Origin: Mangifera indica
Taxonomy: Eukaryota; Streptophyta; Magnoliopsida; Sapindales; Anacardiaceae
Direction of reading: 5' to 3'
DNA: 64,000 nt
NCBI RefSeq assembly: GCF_011075055.1
Contig: NC_058145.1
Coordinates: 13,017,894-13,081,893 of the forward strand
The notes under the pieces were generated by a model. The model was not told the origin of the DNA. It ran no database searches and saw nothing but the letters and a program-made list of their open reading frames with translations. Every line of letters begins with the position of its first letter. Position 1 is the first letter of the stretch. A program made the translations under genes and the position numbers. Positions 49,701 through 60,349 of this stretch are shown one piece after another.

Positions 49701-51758
49701 AGAATTGTCGTTAGAGTTCACATCATTCAACATTCCCATAGAACTTAGATTGTTCACTTGAACATGACTTTGGGAAAGTGGACCGCCACCAGCAGCATAG
49801 GAATTTCCTAACATAGAAAGAACCTGTGGAGATCCTGAATACAAAATGTCAGGTCACACAATCAAACCAAGCTAGATTAAGTGGCACTGAATCCATTGAG
49901 CAGAGAAACCTAAAGACAAATAGAATAAAAATGTATTCACATCCAAGTGCCAGGGAATCTTCCATAAACATTCATGTGGCGATAAGTCCATAACAGAATG
50001 TGAATAATATCTATGTGAGTAGACAAGATGTGATCATAAGAGAATAAGTCAACTTTAAAGCTAATACTGAGCCCTGATCAAGCAATTTAGAATAGATTCA
50101 AGGGGATCAGTGACAACAAATCTTCAAAGAAGATGAAGAAAAGCCTGCAATAACAACAAAAATCTTTTTTCCTAGTCCAAAAAATATATACTGCCATTTC
50201 AGGGTAAGATACCTTGTGGAAGCACACCACTCATCAACCTATTTTGTCCTTGCACACTCAGATTTCCAGATCCACCATTTGCAGATAGATTTAATCGAGA
50301 CGCAAGACCAGGTACAGATAATCCTCCCCCAGAGCTTATGCTCCTTCCAATGTTACCCCCACCAACCATGTTTCCCATTGAACTTGTTATCCGAGGACCA
50401 ATGTTCCCCAAAATTGGGGATACTCCCAATCCTGGAACAGCATTCCGGTTACCAATTGCTGCAGAAGTTGGAAGAATTCCGGGAATAGAACCGCCAACTC
50501 CATTTGTATTACTACTGAATCCTGGGTTCCCAACAACACTTATACCCCCTCTGTTTGTGACTCCTGAATGTCCATGAGATAACTGCAAATCAATTGAAAG
50601 TAAGGGCATGATACAGAAATACAACAGATGCCAACATAACACATATAAATAAAGAGAACATACACAGAAAATTCCATTCATGGGCAAATCATAAGTACCT
50701 GGGATAGAGCAACGGGAAGATTATTTGATGCAAATCTTCCACTAGAAAGGTTTCCTGTAGGTTGTTGAACCCCGCCAGATGGAACATTATTCATTGTTGA
50801 GTTTCTTGAAGCAAGTGTGCCGGGCATATTGGGAACATTAAAGCTTCCATGGATGTTATGAAGCCCCTGAATAGTTCCTGCAGAAAGAAAAGATGCCATT
50901 ATATAAAAATTAAAGAACGCAAATGAAAGCAGCTGAAGAGAAAATCACCCACCAGTATGATGGAAAACAGGGGAAGCTGCACCAGACTGTGCAGAGAAAG
51001 ATGTGGCAAATGATCGCCCAGTACCATCTGGAATATTAGACGCCGATCCATTGAGAGAAGACTGCAGCTAAAAGTGTGTCAAAATTAGGCCAAAAGAAAA
51101 TAGATAAAACATGGCCAATCTATTGAAAATGCATATCACCAGAAAATCAAATAATACAAGTGAAACTAAAAACAAAGAGCATAACAAAGGATTGCCCAAC
51201 ATTCATAGCAATAACGATGTATCTAACACAAATAAGCAACAATAATTTTCATAATCATAGCAGTGGATATTTCAAAATTCATCCTTATAACAATTAGGCA
51301 AATAATGCTGCTACCAGTAGGCAACAGGGTCATAAGTACTAACTTTGTTATATCACAAGGTGGCAACCCAATTCAAAACCGAAATTCTGAAAGAAAAACC
51401 AAAATCAAAATAGAGTTCCCAAACATGACATCAAAGTTGAGATCACTCCCCTCTTACTTATGCCAACAAAGCACATTAACAGGAAATATCACCATTTTAT
51501 AAGAAAAAAATTCACAATAGAATATAAAAAAAATACTAAAACATTAGAACACATATCACTTCTTATACACTGGAGAATAGCATCAAAAATTATTGAATCA
51601 ATGAATTTGTCCCAAAAAAATTCCAAATTCTATAAAACAAACAAAATGTGCCAACCCTGTTAAGCGAATAACGACATGAAATTTTCACAATTCTCTAGAT
51701 AGTTACTTTAGCCTAGAGTTTGCAAGTTAAGTGACATTACATTAAGTAACCCCGACAT
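46726..51758 (-). CDS. VIP2: CCR4-NOT subunit NOT2 (VIP2-like)
   Basis: Thirteen coding exons, in order of transcription: 51758-51741, 51061-50953, 50877-50699, 50582-50213, 49834-49625, 49531-49430, 48948-48860, 48757-48572, 48071-47646, 47557-47505, 47398-47357, 47200-47056, 46785-46726. The phases join to 662 residues ending DKMPALPQH. NOT2 joins NOT1 and NOT3 in the CCR4-NOT deadenylase complex; in Arabidopsis NOT2 proteins also aid Pol II transcription and microRNA processing, and VIP2 was found as a partner of Agrobacterium VirE2. The N-terminal two thirds are low-complexity (Gly/Asn/Ser rich, PQQQQQ near 375) and disordered. The NOT2/3/5 domain covers about 535-662 (FSVETLFYIFY, SMPKDEAQLYAGNELYNRGW, YERGSYHCFDPSTFE). 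The first coding exon is only MSGLLN, the standard start of the family; the next is SSLNGSASNIPDGTGRSF. A tandem acceptor there could add two residues. All splice sites are canonical. Confidence 0.94.
46855..47029. mobile_element. Palindromic MITE within the last NOT2 intron
   Basis: AGTATTAATAAAATTATGTTCA near the left edge pairs with TGTGAACACAATACT on the right. Inside, GTCACCATGTCATTAAGTGA pairs with the mirror arm ending GTGGTGACATG. It fills most of the 270-base intron between the last two coding exons of NOT2. Same family as the copy at 45881-46045. Confidence 0.65.
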
Positions 51759-53060
51759 TGTCAAAAGATCATGCAAAAAATCATTCCTTGTTGGGAAGAA
51801 GCCCCTTCTGATTCTTGATTTCAAGAGATAGATTGTTGATTTGAAAAGCCATTCTCATTGAATATTCAACTCAATGCCTGAAAAGGACAACACTATATTA
51901 AGAAACCAAAAATGTAACCAAATTGAGACAGGAATATGCAGAAAAGAATGAATGGAGTCCAAAATGTCACAAGCAACATGCGCAAAACCAAACATCAACA
52001 ATGAGTCTCAACATGAAGTCACAGGTTATTAAATCATTTAACAAATTATCAACTTTGTAAACCACCAATTTTGGAATTGCAGAATCTTGACAGTATTCAA
52101 GTTCTTATATCTGGGCTTCTATCATTCTTTGCAAAAGCAATTAATGTTTGACAAATAGATAAAGAGGTCATACACAGACGTTACTTTCCTACATATAATG
52201 TCTCATCAAGAAAAAAACTGGGACACATTTCAATATAGAATATAACTGGTCAAAAACCCTAACATACTCAGTACAGAAGAAAGGACCCACTAGTGTACAC
52301 AACATAATATCATAAAATTTATTGAAAAAAGCCCACACCAAGTCCTTTTATCTAAAGAACTGCAAGCTGTAAACATAAACGTACGTAATGTTAAAATCAG
52401 TTTTATAAAAATTAGTCCCAATTGCAAATGTAGAATAAACTATAAGCTAAAAAGCAAATCCAATATTTAAAATCAAGAAAATAATCTTGTACCGGTTTAC
52501 TAGAAAATGGAAGAACCAAAAGAAACTAAAATCTGGAGCTTAAACATCTCATTTTCAGCACTCACAAAAACAAAAAGCAAAAATTATCTATCTCTACTTC
52601 TGCTTACTTCAGTAAAGCTTTCAACAATAGCCGTAAAATCCAAATATATAATAAATAAATCAATCTGTCATAATTTTTGCTCACCTTCTCAGCAACCAAA
52701 CAAGGCTTTCAATGCTTAAACCGAAAACCTAATATAACAAATCACAGTCTCGACGAGGAAAAAGAATTAATAATAAGGCCAAATTAAATTATCGCAATTA
52801 ATGACGAACAAAAGAACAAGGTGACACAACGGGAAGATCGTAAAAAAGTCAAAGTGAACTCAGATCGAACTCGGCGGGCGAGTCGATAATTAAGCCGGGC
52901 TGAGCGATTGGGAAAGAAAGAGAGAGTGAGAGTACCTGAGAAGCAGATCAGGAATCTCTTTGTCGTAGGTTACTGAGTCAAATTAGCGAGTTTTATAAAT
53001 GATTAGTTATTGTTTTGTCTTTTGTGCGCCCTAAATCGGAAGAAAAGCGAGAAAAGAAGG
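51759..53060 (-). promoter_or_regulatory. NOT2 leader, leader intron and promoter region
   Basis: On the minus strand, GCTTCTCAG/GTACTCTC (donor at 52935) and CCTTTTCAG/GCATTG (acceptor at 51878) suggest a leader intron of about 1,058 bases, leaving a leader exon ending at 52936 and a second leader piece 51877-51759 before the start codon. The area around 52850-52960 is GC-richer with CT repeats, consistent with a transcription start near 53000. No clear TATA box. Frames on the plus strand here (for example 52507-52719) have no recognisable content. Confidence 0.45.
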
Positions 53061-53334
53061 AAAGACGCATAGTTACAGGGAAAATAAATGATTAGTGCAC
53101 TGGGCGAGTGGGTGATGTTTGTGTGTGGCAACGTGGGAGTTGCGTGGCGTGGTGCTGCGTTTTCTAACTGATGGATGACTGGACTTTTTGTGACTCAGAC
53201 ACGGGGATGGTTTTATTTCAAAATCTTCATACAAAATGTGAAAATTGTATTATTAATAAGATTTTTAACCTTGTTTAATTGATAAATCAAGAATCTACAT
53301 TCACGTTAATGTTATTAACTATAATTTAGAAATG

Positions 53335-53515
53335 CTAAAAATTATATGCACTTGTATAATACTTAAACAATAAAATTATATATATAACTTTTATACATAA
53401 ACAACGATGTATTATCATATGATTTAGTGTTATTTTATTTTTAATTTCTAATCATCTAATCATATGATGACATATCATTATTTGTGTATAAAATTGTATA
53501 TATAACAACACTCAA
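53335..53515. repeat. Palindromic MITE
   Basis: The core GATGTATTATCATATGATTTAG, then TTATTTTATTTTTAATTT, then AATCATCTAATCATATGATGA shows the same inverted arrangement as the other small elements. Ends are approximate. Confidence 0.5.
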
Positions 53516-53969
53516 CTAAATAAGTAAACATTGAATGATGTAATTTAATAGGTGTTATCATCATTATATAATTCTAATTTAATAATAGAGTAATTACACT
53601 TTAGTTATAATTATAGTAATTTCCCCTAAGTTATTTGAGTGTGAGAAGACTTTAGGAACTCTTCCCCTCTCTACCCGGATAAGCAACATATGGAAGATTG
53701 AAATTTCTTTGCTATAAAAATGAAGACTCTTCTCAGACATTTAATGCACTGCATTCATAGGTTGCGTGCATGCTGAGCTAATTTAAATGTTTAAGATATC
53801 TAGTTGATTATGTTTCATGTTTATGATTAGATTGATGATGCGTGTTATTATTCTCTGTAAATCGAAACACATTGAAAACAAAAGGTTTGTTGTTGTGTCA
53901 GTCAAATTATGTTTGGGATTTACCAAATATGCAAGATTCCAACCCTTGTGTCAATCCTATGACAATTAG

Positions 53970-54560
53970 TTGCTTTTAAATGATGAAGAAGTGCTTGATA
54001 ATCCAACCTTGCATCGAAGCAGCATTAGAGTTCATCAATTTCTTCTTATAATGACTTGGTCTAAGTTGTTTCTTGTTGTTAATAGATTGAGTCAATTCAT
54101 GAAAGAACTAACTCAATTTCAAGGGCAGACAATATGAGAAAACAATACCTTAGGAGATATTGTTTAAACCAGCATACTTGTTGAAACTAGAAGCATATTC
54201 AGATACGTATTATATACACATTGAGAATAGCTTGATTCAATTGAGCTTTAGAAAGCGTAAAGAGGTAAGTCTCTCTTCAACTAAATAGGGCTTTAAGTCA
54301 AAACAGTCACAAGAATAGCATGGTTAAGAAGTCTGTTTGAGGAAATAGGAATGTTTTGGTGTGGCAATTCAATTGTATGGTGTGACAACATAAGTGGTTA
54401 CGTTTTTAATGGGAGGATTAGACATATAAAGATCGATGCTCATTATGTGAGAGAACAAGTAACAGCTAAGTTCTTGTCAATTCTATATATGCCCACAAAA
54501 AATCATATTGAAGATCGATGTGTTAACTAAGCTGCTACATCAGCTCCTAGATTGTGCCTA
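53970..54560 (+). mobile_element. Decayed Copia fragment (reverse transcriptase end and RNase H)
   Basis: Broken frames recall the C-terminal Copia polyprotein. NPTLHRSSI is followed by VNRLSQFMKELTQFQ (about 54010-54120), then by EEIGMFWCGNSIVWCDN (about 54340-54390) and RHIKIDAHYVREQV with YMPTKNH (about 54425-54505). Several stops and at least one frameshift intervene. No LTR is recognised. It lies between the NOT2 promoter and the 3' end of the malectin-LRR gene. Confidence 0.65.
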
Positions 54561-54955
54561 TGTTCTTCTATTTCTAATGTCATTAGTGAATCACTACGCA
54601 GAAGAGAATGGTGTGTCTTTGTCTTATTTTTCATTGGCAACAGGTTTAAGTCTAAACAAGTACTTCTTTCTGCACAAGCCTAGTTCTGTAAACAGCTTTT
54701 CAGTCAGAAATAGGCTGATCTGACTAACTTGCAAGTGGAGCCGCAGAATATTACATAAAGGTTGGCAGCAAATGAAATGGCATTTTTATATCCCAACTTG
54801 CCACGGTTATATAACAACTCTCACAAATTCAATGTTGACTTGTTACATGCGTCCTGGTCTAACATACATTATTAAACAAAAACGAAGAAATGTTTTAAAA
54901 AATCAATGGTGGGCTTCCACTTTGCATGAAAGACAAGTTGAAGAAGAAAGAGAAA

Positions 54956-57365
54956 TCAAGCGTTATTCCCATCCTGTTGTTGGGCATTATTCTGTGCTAT
55001 CTCATCAATTTGATTATTGATCTCTGAAGTTATTTGTTCCTCGGTGTCGTCTTTGATCTCATTGATCACTGCTTTAACCATTTTGCCAACCATTTGTGTA
55101 GCCGTTTTCCCACCATGTGGGGTGCCATTAGGCTTACTGGCTCCACCAGCTTGACCTGCACTGACTGAAGCCACGGCTGCTGTTTTTCGTCTATGGTGCC
55201 ATGCAGCAGCAGCTCCTACAATAGAACAAAATACAACAAAACTTGGAATAGAGGAGCCAAGAACTACAGGCAGCTTGTTTTTCTTTTTCGTCGTTCTTCC
55301 TCCTGTGACCGATGAAGTTCCATCGGTTGTCGTCTGACATGAGTTGCCAGAGACACACAGTTCTGGGTTGCCTGATACACTGTGAAAATGAACCAATAAA
55401 TAATTGGATTAAGTTTTGGTATCTCAAATTCAATGGATTAAACTAATCAATTCGTCAAGCTTACTCTAATTTTAAGTTTTTATTCTGTGACAATGACGCA
55501 GGCACAGTTCCACTGAATCCATTATCAGCCAAATTCCTGCATAGAAGAAAATAAAATTTTGTTTGTTAGTTCTCATAACATCAACAATGTAATTATAAGA
55601 GATAATTCGGCAGCATCTCACAATTGTTCTAGATTTGGAAATTTGCCAAGGAAATCAGGTATTGGTCCACTGATGCTGTTATTGTGCAAATCTCTGCGTA
55701 CACATGGATATAAACTTGACAATTTTAGAACTATATATATGACTTAAATACGTTGGGAAATTATATATAGTGATCATCCTTTTTAACTAACATTATCTGA
55801 AGAGCATCCATGGAACTAAAATCAGGAAGTGGCCCTGAGATATCAAATCCATTGAGATACCTGACCATTGGAAGAACTTAAATAAATAATTCAATTTATA
55901 TAATATAAAGAAATTCAAGCTTTCCGAACAAGAACAATGAAGAAATTTACAGTGCTGTTACGCGAGGTGTAGCATCAGTGCTACAATTGACCCAATCCCA
56001 TGTAAAAGAAGCTGGAAGACAAGGGTCCCCGCTCCATTCCTGTAGAACACTGAATTGAGTTTGGAGCAAAGCTAATCCTTCCACTGATAAATCAGAGCAA
56101 ATTAATTATTAGTTTTATAAATAAGTGAAAAATCAATTAAAAAGTTTGAGACCAACCATCGTTGCTGTTAGTCCCATCTGTTAGTGGATCACTAATGAGA
56201 AAAACTTCCATGGCATTTATGAGAGGAGGCAGCGTTGAATCATTAGTTGCCACCAAGGAGAGTGAAGTGTTTGAGGAGGCAGTCATGTTGCTAATGTAAA
56301 ATTCGGAAACACTTCCATAAGGAGGGACAATGGTCGCCGACTGAGGCTTGTTGTCTATGTAAAGCAGAAAGGATCTGTTCTGAGATGAATCGAGCTGAGA
56401 CACTTCAGAAAAGTACAAATTGATATACACAGAGACTCCCTCCGTTGGCAAAAATTTAGTGCCCAGAATTATATACTCAGATGTGCTTGAAGTGGTAATT
56501 GCATTCTGCACTGCAGCCTGTGGAGGATCATCTGCTACATTCACATCGATGAATAATGCATCACTTGTGACCTTATTTAATCCATTTCCAATGGCTGCTG
56601 GAACCCACATTCGATCATAAACATCATCCGGAGCCCTGAAAAATATATCATAGATTAGATTGTTAAGTAATTGAACGTGAAACATCAGAAGTTAATAATG
56701 TTACCTTATAGTAGTGTTTGCACCATAAGCAACCCTAGCTTTCAAGAACAAAGCAAATTGAGCATCGACATGGCTGTACATGTTAGAGCCCAAGCTTCGC
56801 ACCTGAAGTGCTGATATAAAAGGGAATTGATTTGGTGCCGTCTGAGCAACACAGACACTTGTTTCACTTCCCTTTGCAACGTAAACTGCTTCATAAAAAA
56901 CGATATCTTCGCTTGAAGTTTCAACTGTGCCCCAATGGTTGCCATCAAATTGCAGATCAAAAGTAGGGGGAGCTGATTTTTGGTCATAATTTCCATAAAA
57001 GAAGCTTGCCCGAACAAGGACCTGTTCTCCCTTGGTGGCTCCGACTGTGTAACAGTTCTTCTTCCTCGTGAAGAACACTCTAAGAGTGCTCATTACATTA
57101 TCCACATTACTGCCAGACTGCACAGTTTTAGCCTCACCATTTTGAATGAGGCTATCATCTCCAATCCACACTAGCGAATATTCATCAGTGTTAGTACCGG
57201 AAGCCCCACAATCAATGTTCACTGCAAACAAATATAATTACCGTTGAAAATTACAATTAATGGAAGTGAAAAGATACATGAATAACTTCAGAATCAATAC
57301 TCACCATCAGCTGATGCTGATAAAGCAAAAAGAGCTAAGCAAAGTAAGACTAGGGAATTAGCCAT
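54956..57365 (-). CDS. Malectin-like/LRR membrane protein without a kinase domain
   Basis: Eight coding exons in order: 57365-57305, 57221-56705, 56635-56157, 56083-55951, 55860-55792, 55693-55622, 55536-55465, 55379-54956; all GT-AG, joining to 608 residues. A signal peptide covers residues 1-19 (MANSLVLLCLALFALSASA). The malectin-like domain spans about 22-345 (NIDCGASGT, APDDVYDRMWVPA near 193). A linker with DPCLP and WDWVNCS follows, then about three leucine-rich repeats (YLNGFDISGPLPDF, LHNNSISGPIPDF, LADNGFSGTVPAS; about 396-466). One transmembrane helix lies at about 504-528. The intron pattern, with 69-72-base LRR exons in phase 2, is that of malectin-LRR receptor kinases (LRR-I class). 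Instead of a kinase, an 80-residue tail ends in an acidic, Gln/Asn-rich segment. No kinase motif (GxGxxG, HRD or DFG) is seen downstream to 53500. It may act as a ligand-binding co-receptor or decoy; function is unknown. Confidence 0.9.
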
Positions 57366-57423
57366 TGTGGGCTAATTGCATTAAGAGATGTAGAAGGACA
57401 TGTAGAGTTTGAGGCTCTTGCCA

Positions 57424-57431
57424 TTTTTATA
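57424..57431 (-). promoter_or_regulatory. TATA box of the malectin-LRR gene
   Basis: On the minus strand CCATATAAAAATGG lies about 60 bases upstream of the start codon, giving a leader of roughly 30-35 bases. Motif and spacing only. Confidence 0.5.
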
Positions 57432-58794
57432 TGGAAATTTGACATTGACTTCATTGCCATTTTTGCCAGAGCATTATCATCAAGATTATATGTCGGGTAA
57501 GATTGACGTTGATTCATATACTATAGCATGATAATGATAACATGGGAAACAAAAATTATTAATTATTTTGGGATATTTCAATACTGAATAACTTGTCATA
57601 AATAAGTGTTTTCCATATGCTTATAATGCTTTTGGTCCACCAAACGTTATTTTTTTCGGATGGAATGAGAAGATTAAGTTCAACTCTTTTTCAGTTATTT
57701 ATTTCATTTTAATGGTTTACTATAATCAGTTTCAAAAAAACATCAAGTTTTTGGGTCTAAAGATTGTCCCACAATCAGGGGTGTTTGGTTTGTATTACAT
57801 AAAAATTATTTTGCTAATCTATTTTTTATTAATTATTTTATTTAATTTGATTTTTTAGTAATAAAAAATTATGATATTATTATATTACTAATAGTAATAT
57901 AATAAAAAATAATATAGGTAGTAATTTAAACTATTTTTATTTTAAGTATTAAGAAATTATTAGAGATAATATTGATTTTATTATATTTTTATTTTTATTT
58001 ATTAATTTTTAGGACTAAAATATTTTCACTTTTAATTAATATAATAAGTAATATAAAATATATTTTAAAATAATTATATCTAAGATATTTAAGTAAAATA
58101 ATATCTTAGTATTTCTTTATTACTTCTGATCAAACATAATTATTATTTATATTTATTAATTTTTATTAAAATTTTATGAAATAATAATAATATATATATT
58201 TTAAATAATTTATTAAAATATTTATTTTTAATAATAAAACGTTATCTAAAACAAATATTTATTCAATATTTTCCAAAAAAAAACTCCACAATCTAAATTT
58301 AAATTTTTAAAATTAAATAAATCATACTAAATTAATAAAATCCGATTATCTCTCAAAATTATTTTTTTGAACCGACGTACATTGCTGTCTCTAATATAAA
58401 GTCACCAATTCAAGAAATGAAATGGCAGCTAGTAAAAATCTGCGGCTGATTAAATTAAGAGAGTCAACTTTTGACGTGCAAAGTCAGTCAACGCTTGTAC
58501 AGACAAGAACTGGAAGCATATAAATGTAATTGTGATGATAAAAATCAACGGCTGTGATATTCGTTGTAATTGTTGAGGTGACAACCAATTAAGCATATTA
58601 TGTGATTTGGAAGAATAGTCTTCTGGTTGCTTGATAGCCATTGGATCAGAATAATATCTTGTTAAAATAGTTGACTATTAATCCCATGATTGTCTGCGTT
58701 GTTTATTGTCAAAGGCAGAGAGTCGTACAAAGTGAGGCGGCATTCACACCACGGGGAATTGAGTGTCAATGGGAGGGATTCTACGCAAAAGAGA
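57432..58794. other. Intergenic, largely AT-rich DNA
   Basis: GGGGTGTTTGGTTTGTATTA near 57778 resembles the end of a plant hAT-type MITE, followed by very AT-rich DNA to about 58270, but no mirror end is clear. No coding frame is supported; the 63-codon minus frame at 58450-58641 is not recognised. Confidence 0.35.
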
Positions 58795-59299
58795 GGCCAA
58801 AGGGCTATTTCCCACCCAAGAATGCATTTTTCTTAAGTTTTTCTCAATTAACTTTAAAAATTTTATTTATTCATTTGTGTATTTGTGTATGATTAAAATT
58901 AACAATTTTAAAGATAAAATTATTATTTTATTTATATTATAAAAAATAAATTTAAATTCAATTTAATTTTTCTTCTTAAATCTTAAAAACTAAGACCGTA
59001 CTGAGAGAAAATGAGCTTCATCGTCGTGCCTAACAAATCGTCGGAAAGGATTGAAGAAACGACACCGAAAAAGAGAAAGAAACGGAAAAACTAGAAAACC
59101 TAGAGGGAAAACATTGTTTTTTAAAACTTGGGTTGGAATAAAATTGTTAGTTTTTGAAATTTTAGGGAAACAAAGATGATATAACAAAGGTTACTCTGTT
59201 AATTTTAACAGTCTATGAGTAGGTAAATGATATTTTCAAAGTTAATGGAGAGAAACTTGAAAAATGCACATACTTACGGTGGGAAATAGTCCTTTGGCC
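58795..59299. mobile_element. Long-TIR foldback element (copy J)
   Basis: Begins GGCCAAAGGGCTATTTCCCA and ends GGTGGGAAATAGTCCTTTGGCC, flanked by a 9-bp near-duplication, CAAAAGAGA (58786-58794) and CAAAAGAAA (59300-59308). The interior has a small GC-richer centre near 59010-59080 (CATCGTCGTGCC, CGTCGGAAAGG). No coding capacity. Confidence 0.8.
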
Positions 59300-59318
59300 C
59301 AAAAGAAAGCATTAAAAA

Positions 59319-60349
59319 GGCCAAAAGATTTATTCCTACACAAAGGTTGGGTGAAAACACTTGTTTTCATCAGTTAATTTTTTAAAATTTAAATATTTAC
59401 ATATCTGATATATTTTATTATTATTATCAAAAATATAATTATCATTTAAAAATTGATTCAAACTCATATTTTAATATTATTTTTAATTTTTATTTTTATC
59501 TCTTAATTCATATTTTTCAAATTTAAAAACGGATTATTTCTTCCCAAGTCTAATGTTTCAATCTCAAATATTTTTTCCATATACAATCGTCTCCTTCCTT
59601 CTAAAAAATATTAGTTTCATCACCTTTTCAGCTTTAATTTTTAGATCAATTCAAATGTCGTTCTCCCTCTGTCATCGACATCATTCTCTATCAAGAACTA
59701 GCCACCATCGCATTCTCCTTTCATTGCCCCCATTTCTCTCTTGTTAAGTATAAAATCCAGCTGAAATGAAGTGTGAGATCTCGTTCGATTTCAATCGGAT
59801 TTGAGCTGACGAGATGCAACAAGGAGGAAGGTGGTTTGTTCTCGTCACGTCAACATCAACGCTTTCTCCCTGTTGTGTCATGTCGGTCATTGAACAAGAT
59901 AGATGTGAAGGCAGTGAAGGGAGGATGTAATGACGGCTAGGTCTTGGTGGAAAAGAATATTGACAATGGAGGGAAAACAACGTCGAAACCAATCTAAATA
60001 TTGATGTTGAAAAGGGGGTGAAACTAAGAATTTTTAGAAGGTAGGGAGGGTGTTTGTAAATGGGAAAAATACATGAGATTGAAACCCTAGACTTGAAGGA
60101 AGGGGAGGGGGGTGGGGAAAGGAAGTTAGTTTTTAAACTTGAAAAATATGAGCTTAGGTAGTAGAAATAAAAATTTTAAAATTTAAATGTAATCCTAAAA
60201 TATGAGTTTAAATAAAATGTTTAAAAGATAATTTTACCCTAACAACAACAGTAAAATTTAACAAACGAGTGAATATTTGAGTTTTAAAAAAGTAACGAGT
60301 GTGAGTTTGAGTTTTCACCAAACCTTCAGCGGGAATAAGTCTTTTTAGC
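59319..60349. mobile_element. Long-TIR foldback element (copy K), adjoining copy J
   Basis: Begins GGCCAAAAGATTTATTCCTA and ends GGGAATAAGTCTTTTTAGCC, with ATTAAAAA at 59311-59318 and 60351-60358. It is the longest two-ended copy in the window (about 1,030 bases). Its centre (59640-60000) is GC-rich and contains frames on both strands (59553-59747, 59744-59992) with no recognisable product. The left flank lies two bases from the right duplication of copy J. Confidence 0.7.

Noticed and set aside
50216..50577. Plus-strand frames of 79-90 codons opposite the NOT2 gene
   Set aside because: Antisense to the Gly/Ser-rich NOT2 exon 4; composition follows from that exon.
54508..55020. Possible kinase exons downstream of the malectin-LRR gene
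   Set aside because: Frames of 71 and 82 codons were checked for glycine-loop, HRD and DFG motifs; none present, and one overlaps Copia debris.
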